Of a stretch of DNA of 7,219 nt, positions 6,034-7,219 are shown in pieces (within the stretch, counting starts at the first letter, position 1; every line of letters starts with the position of its first letter). This DNA is from Candidatus Woesearchaeota archaeon (GTDB taxonomy: Archaea > Nanobdellota > Nanobdellia > Woesearchaeales > UBA12501), in the NCBI GenBank assembly GCA_026394915.1, contig JAPLZS010000195.1:1-7219 (forward strand), in the 5' to 3' direction. A model generated the notes under the pieces. That model saw only the letters and a program-made list of their open reading frames with translations. It was not told the DNA's origin and did no database searches. Both the position numbers and the translations under genes were made by a program.

Positions 6034-6309
6034 ATGAAAACCATAAAAAAGACAGGCATGATATTGCTGTTGCTCTTGGCTCTGGTAATCTTTGCATCAT
6101 GCGCAAGAGTCAGGCCAGCAGAGAAGACAAGTGAGCCAGCATCTGTGAGCAATGCGCCGGCATCGGCAACAACTCCAACTGCATCAACAACATCAACCAC
6201 TTCAGATGACAGCATCTCAACAGACATAAATGATGCAAGCAGCCTCACAGATGAGGTTGACCTCAGCGACATGGACCAGATAGACCAGGACCTTGATCTG
6301 AAAATATAA
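6034..6309 (+). CDS. Small lipoprotein-like secreted protein, function unknown
   Basis: This 91-residue product has a basic N-terminus (MKTIKK), a leucine-rich hydrophobic core (9-20) and FASC at 20-23. FASC resembles a lipobox with Cys23 as the lipidated residue, though Phe at -3 is less usual than Leu. The mature part (23-91) is low-complexity Ser/Thr/Ala/Pro followed by a strongly acidic end rich in Asp (about 70-89). It has no recognisable domain. Such a sequence could be a surface tether or an O-glycosylated stalk. It lies 11 nt after the coiled-coil gene, with GGGGTG (6022-6027) six bases before ATG 6034, so the two are almost certainly co-transcribed and may act together at the cell surface. 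A T-rich terminator follows directly. Confidence 0.65.
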   Translation: MKTIKKTGMILLLLLALVIFASCARVRPAEKTSEPASVSNAPASATTPTASTTSTTSDDSISTDINDASSLTDEVDLSDMDQIDQDLDLKI

Positions 6310-6336
6310 GTTTTTCTATTATTTTCTCTTTTTTTA
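6310..6336 (+). terminator. T-rich archaeal terminator after the lipoprotein gene
   Basis: Immediately after the TAA stop the + strand carries TTTTT (6311-6315), TTTT (6322-6325) and a seven-T run (6329-6335) without an upstream hairpin. This is the usual form of intrinsic termination in archaea. It should end the coiled-coil / lipoprotein transcript before the palindromic block. Confidence 0.55.
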
Positions 6337-6388
6337 TTGAAAATTGCGCAAGGGTTTAAAACCCCGCACTTCAGTGCGCAATTTTCAA
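6337..6388. repeat. Nested inverted repeat 1 (14-bp perfect arms)
   Basis: TTGAAAATTGCGCA (6337-6350) is perfectly complementary to 6375-6388, enclosing 24 nt. The enclosed part can form GGGT/ACCC (6352-6355 / 6361-6364) and CGCAC-TTCA-GTGCG (6365-6378). The latter competes with the outer stem for the same GTGCG. It does not code for protein. It resembles the folded ends of IS200/IS605-type elements or a derived miniature element, and as RNA it would be very stable. Confidence 0.6.
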
Positions 6389-6391
6389 GAC

Positions 6392-6469
6392 TAAAAACTC
6401 GCCTTTTAGTGCGAGGAGCGTAAAACCACGGGCTTTAGCCCGTGGATAGCGACGAGCGGCGAGTTTTTA
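6392..6469. repeat. Nested inverted repeat 2 (12-bp perfect arms, internal 8-bp hairpin)
   Basis: TAAAAACTCGCC (6392-6403) pairs perfectly with 6458-6469. Inside lies CCACGGGC-TTTA-GCCCGTGG (6426-6445), an 8-bp perfect stem with a four-base loop, and a second smaller stem CTCGC/GCGAG (6398-6402 / 6411-6415) that competes with the outer arm. The TAAAACCAC before the large hairpin parallels TAAAACCCC in the first repeat, so the two blocks seem related. The GGGCTTTAGCCC hairpin is typical of IS200/IS605 (IS1341-type) right ends as I know them. No transposase or TnpB is present in the window. Confidence 0.6.
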
Positions 6470-6481
6470 TTATTCTTATTT

Positions 6482-6499
6482 TAGTTTTTCCAAAAACTA
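6482..6499. promoter_or_regulatory. Perfect 8-bp inverted repeat abutting the transporter TATA box
   Basis: TAGTTTTT and AAAAACTA are separated by CC. The right arm runs into the TATA box at 6498-6506. It may be an operator, a BRE-proximal structure or a remnant of the neighbouring palindromic block, which has AAAAACT and AGTTTTT at its own ends. The T-runs may also help to stop transcription entering from the left. Confidence 0.35.
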
Positions 6500-6506
6500 T
6501 ATAAAT
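6498..6506 (+). promoter_or_regulatory. Archaeal TATA box of the EamA transporter gene
   Basis: TATATAAAT is centred about 26 nt upstream of ATG 6528, so the transcript should start at the ATG and be leaderless. No Shine-Dalgarno motif lies between them, which agrees. Confidence 0.6.
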
Positions 6507-6527
6507 AACACTGCTTAGAATGCCTTT

Positions 6528-7219
6528 ATGAGCAAAAAAGGGCTGGTATTTGCATTGTTCACAGCATTAGTCAGCGGTTTCTCTATATTCATAAACAAGT
6601 TCGGCTTAAAGGAGACAGATCCCTATATTTTCACAGGAGTAAAGAATATAATTGTTGTCTTGTTCCTGCTCTCTGCATTGTTCTTGTTGAAGGATTACAA
6701 GGAATTATTCTCATTATCAAGAAAGCAATGGATGAAATTATGTGCAATAGGCCTTGTAGGAGGCTCTATACCCTTCCTGCTGTTCTTCAAGGGGCTTACC
6801 ATGACCTCTGCTGCATCCGGCTCATTCATACAGAAGACAATGTTCGTATTTGTGGCAGCAGGCGCAATAACACTTCTCAAGGAGAAGGTTGACAGGAAGT
6901 TCATGATTGCGGCAGTTCTGCTTCTGATTGGAAATGCCCTTCTGGTGAACTTTTCATTCTCTTCATTCGCATTCAATTATGGGGATCTGCTGATATTGAT
7001 AGCTACATTGTTCTGGTCAGCTGAGAATCTTTTATCCAAGCACGCTCTCAAAGAAGTTTCATCAAGGACAGTTGCCTTTGGAAGGATGTTCTTTGGCTCA
7101 CTCATCATAATCATGTTCTGGGCAGCAACAGGAAGGGTCGAGACAGCGATGTCATTGACAGGGCCTCAGCTTGCATGGATAGGCCTGACAGCAGCATTCC
7201 TTTTCATCTATGTGACCAG
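6528..7219 (+). CDS. EamA / drug-metabolite transporter family permease (partial, 3' end missing)
   Basis: An uninterrupted frame of 230 codons starts at ATG 6528 and runs off the window. The product begins MSKKGLVFALFTALVSGFSI and shows a regular series of hydrophobic helices, about seven visible, with short loops. Residues about 4-140 form the first EamA repeat, including SFIQKTMFVFVAAGA near residues 96-111, which fits the conserved fourth-helix region of the family, then the cytoplasmic KEKVDRK. The second repeat begins near GDLLILIATLFWSAENLLSKHAL and is cut short. Family members usually have ten helices in about 280-300 residues and export or exchange small metabolites through the cytoplasmic membrane. 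The substrate cannot be told from sequence. It has its own TATA box and is separated from the lipoprotein gene by the palindromic block, so it is probably an independent unit. Confidence 0.85.
   Translation, partial: MSKKGLVFALFTALVSGFSIFINKFGLKETDPYIFTGVKNIIVVLFLLSALFLLKDYKELFSLSRKQWMKLCAIGLVGGSIPFLLFFKGLTMTSAASGSFIQKTMFVFVAAGAITLLKEKVDRKFMIAAVLLLIGNALLVNFSFSSFAFNYGDLLILIATLFWSAENLLSKHALKEVSSRTVAFGRMFFGSLIIIMFWAATGRVETAMSLTGPQLAWIGLTAAFLFIYVT

Noticed and set aside
6337..6469. tRNA or ordinary intrinsic terminator hairpin
   Set aside because: There is no cloverleaf, anticodon arm or CCA-type end. The nested two-block layout is more elaborate than a terminator, and archaeal termination is already explained by the T-rich stretch before it.
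6695..6976. 93-codon open frame on the minus strand
   Set aside because: It is antisense to the EamA transporter, whose frame is continuous and shows conserved membrane segments.

Overview
The window looks archaeal. Promoters are A/T-rich TATA boxes about 26 nt upstream of the likely transcription start, and three genes start almost exactly there, as leaderless mRNAs do. AGG/AGA dominate the arginine codons. One gene encodes a membrane-anchored winged-helix regulator of a type known mainly from archaea. A group 3b [NiFe] hydrogenase with small secreted coiled-coil proteins and A/T-rich spacers would suit a DPANN-type archaeon such as Woesearchaeota, but the window alone cannot fix the lineage.

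Left part (1-2260, + strand): the end of a hydBGDA-type operon for a cytoplasmic group 3b (NADP-linked, sulfhydrogenase-like) [NiFe] hydrogenase. It holds the last 26 codons of the FAD/2Fe-2S gamma subunit, the complete iron-sulfur small subunit (hydD) and the complete NiFe large subunit (hydA). Both subunits carry lysine-rich low-complexity N-terminal tails.

Middle (2261-4824): a separately promoted, apparently leaderless FAD-dependent oxidoreductase runs with the hydrogenase. It converges on a two-gene minus-strand operon. That operon encodes a signal-peptide / extracellular beta-domain / transmembrane / cytoplasmic winged-helix protein, then a hydrogenase maturation protease of the HybD/HycI type. 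The protease is the obvious candidate to cleave the nine-residue tail after DPCFSCSAH in HydA. So the structural genes are followed by their likely processing enzyme, which is co-expressed with a membrane-spanning DNA-binding protein.

Right part (4825-7219): a 229-nt divergent promoter region carries four 7-8-bp elements at exact 10-bp spacing just upstream of a TATA box. It drives a secreted, cysteine-free coiled-coil protein and a small lipoprotein-like protein with good Shine-Dalgarno sites. After a T-rich terminator comes a 133-bp non-coding block of two nested perfect inverted repeats with small CTTYAG-type hairpins, which resembles IS200/IS605-type ends or a derived miniature element. 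The window ends inside an EamA/DMT-family transporter gene with its own TATA box and a leaderless start.

The hydrogenase, protease and oxidoreductase assignments rest on clear motifs. The regulatory and mobile-element readings are inferences from sequence pattern.
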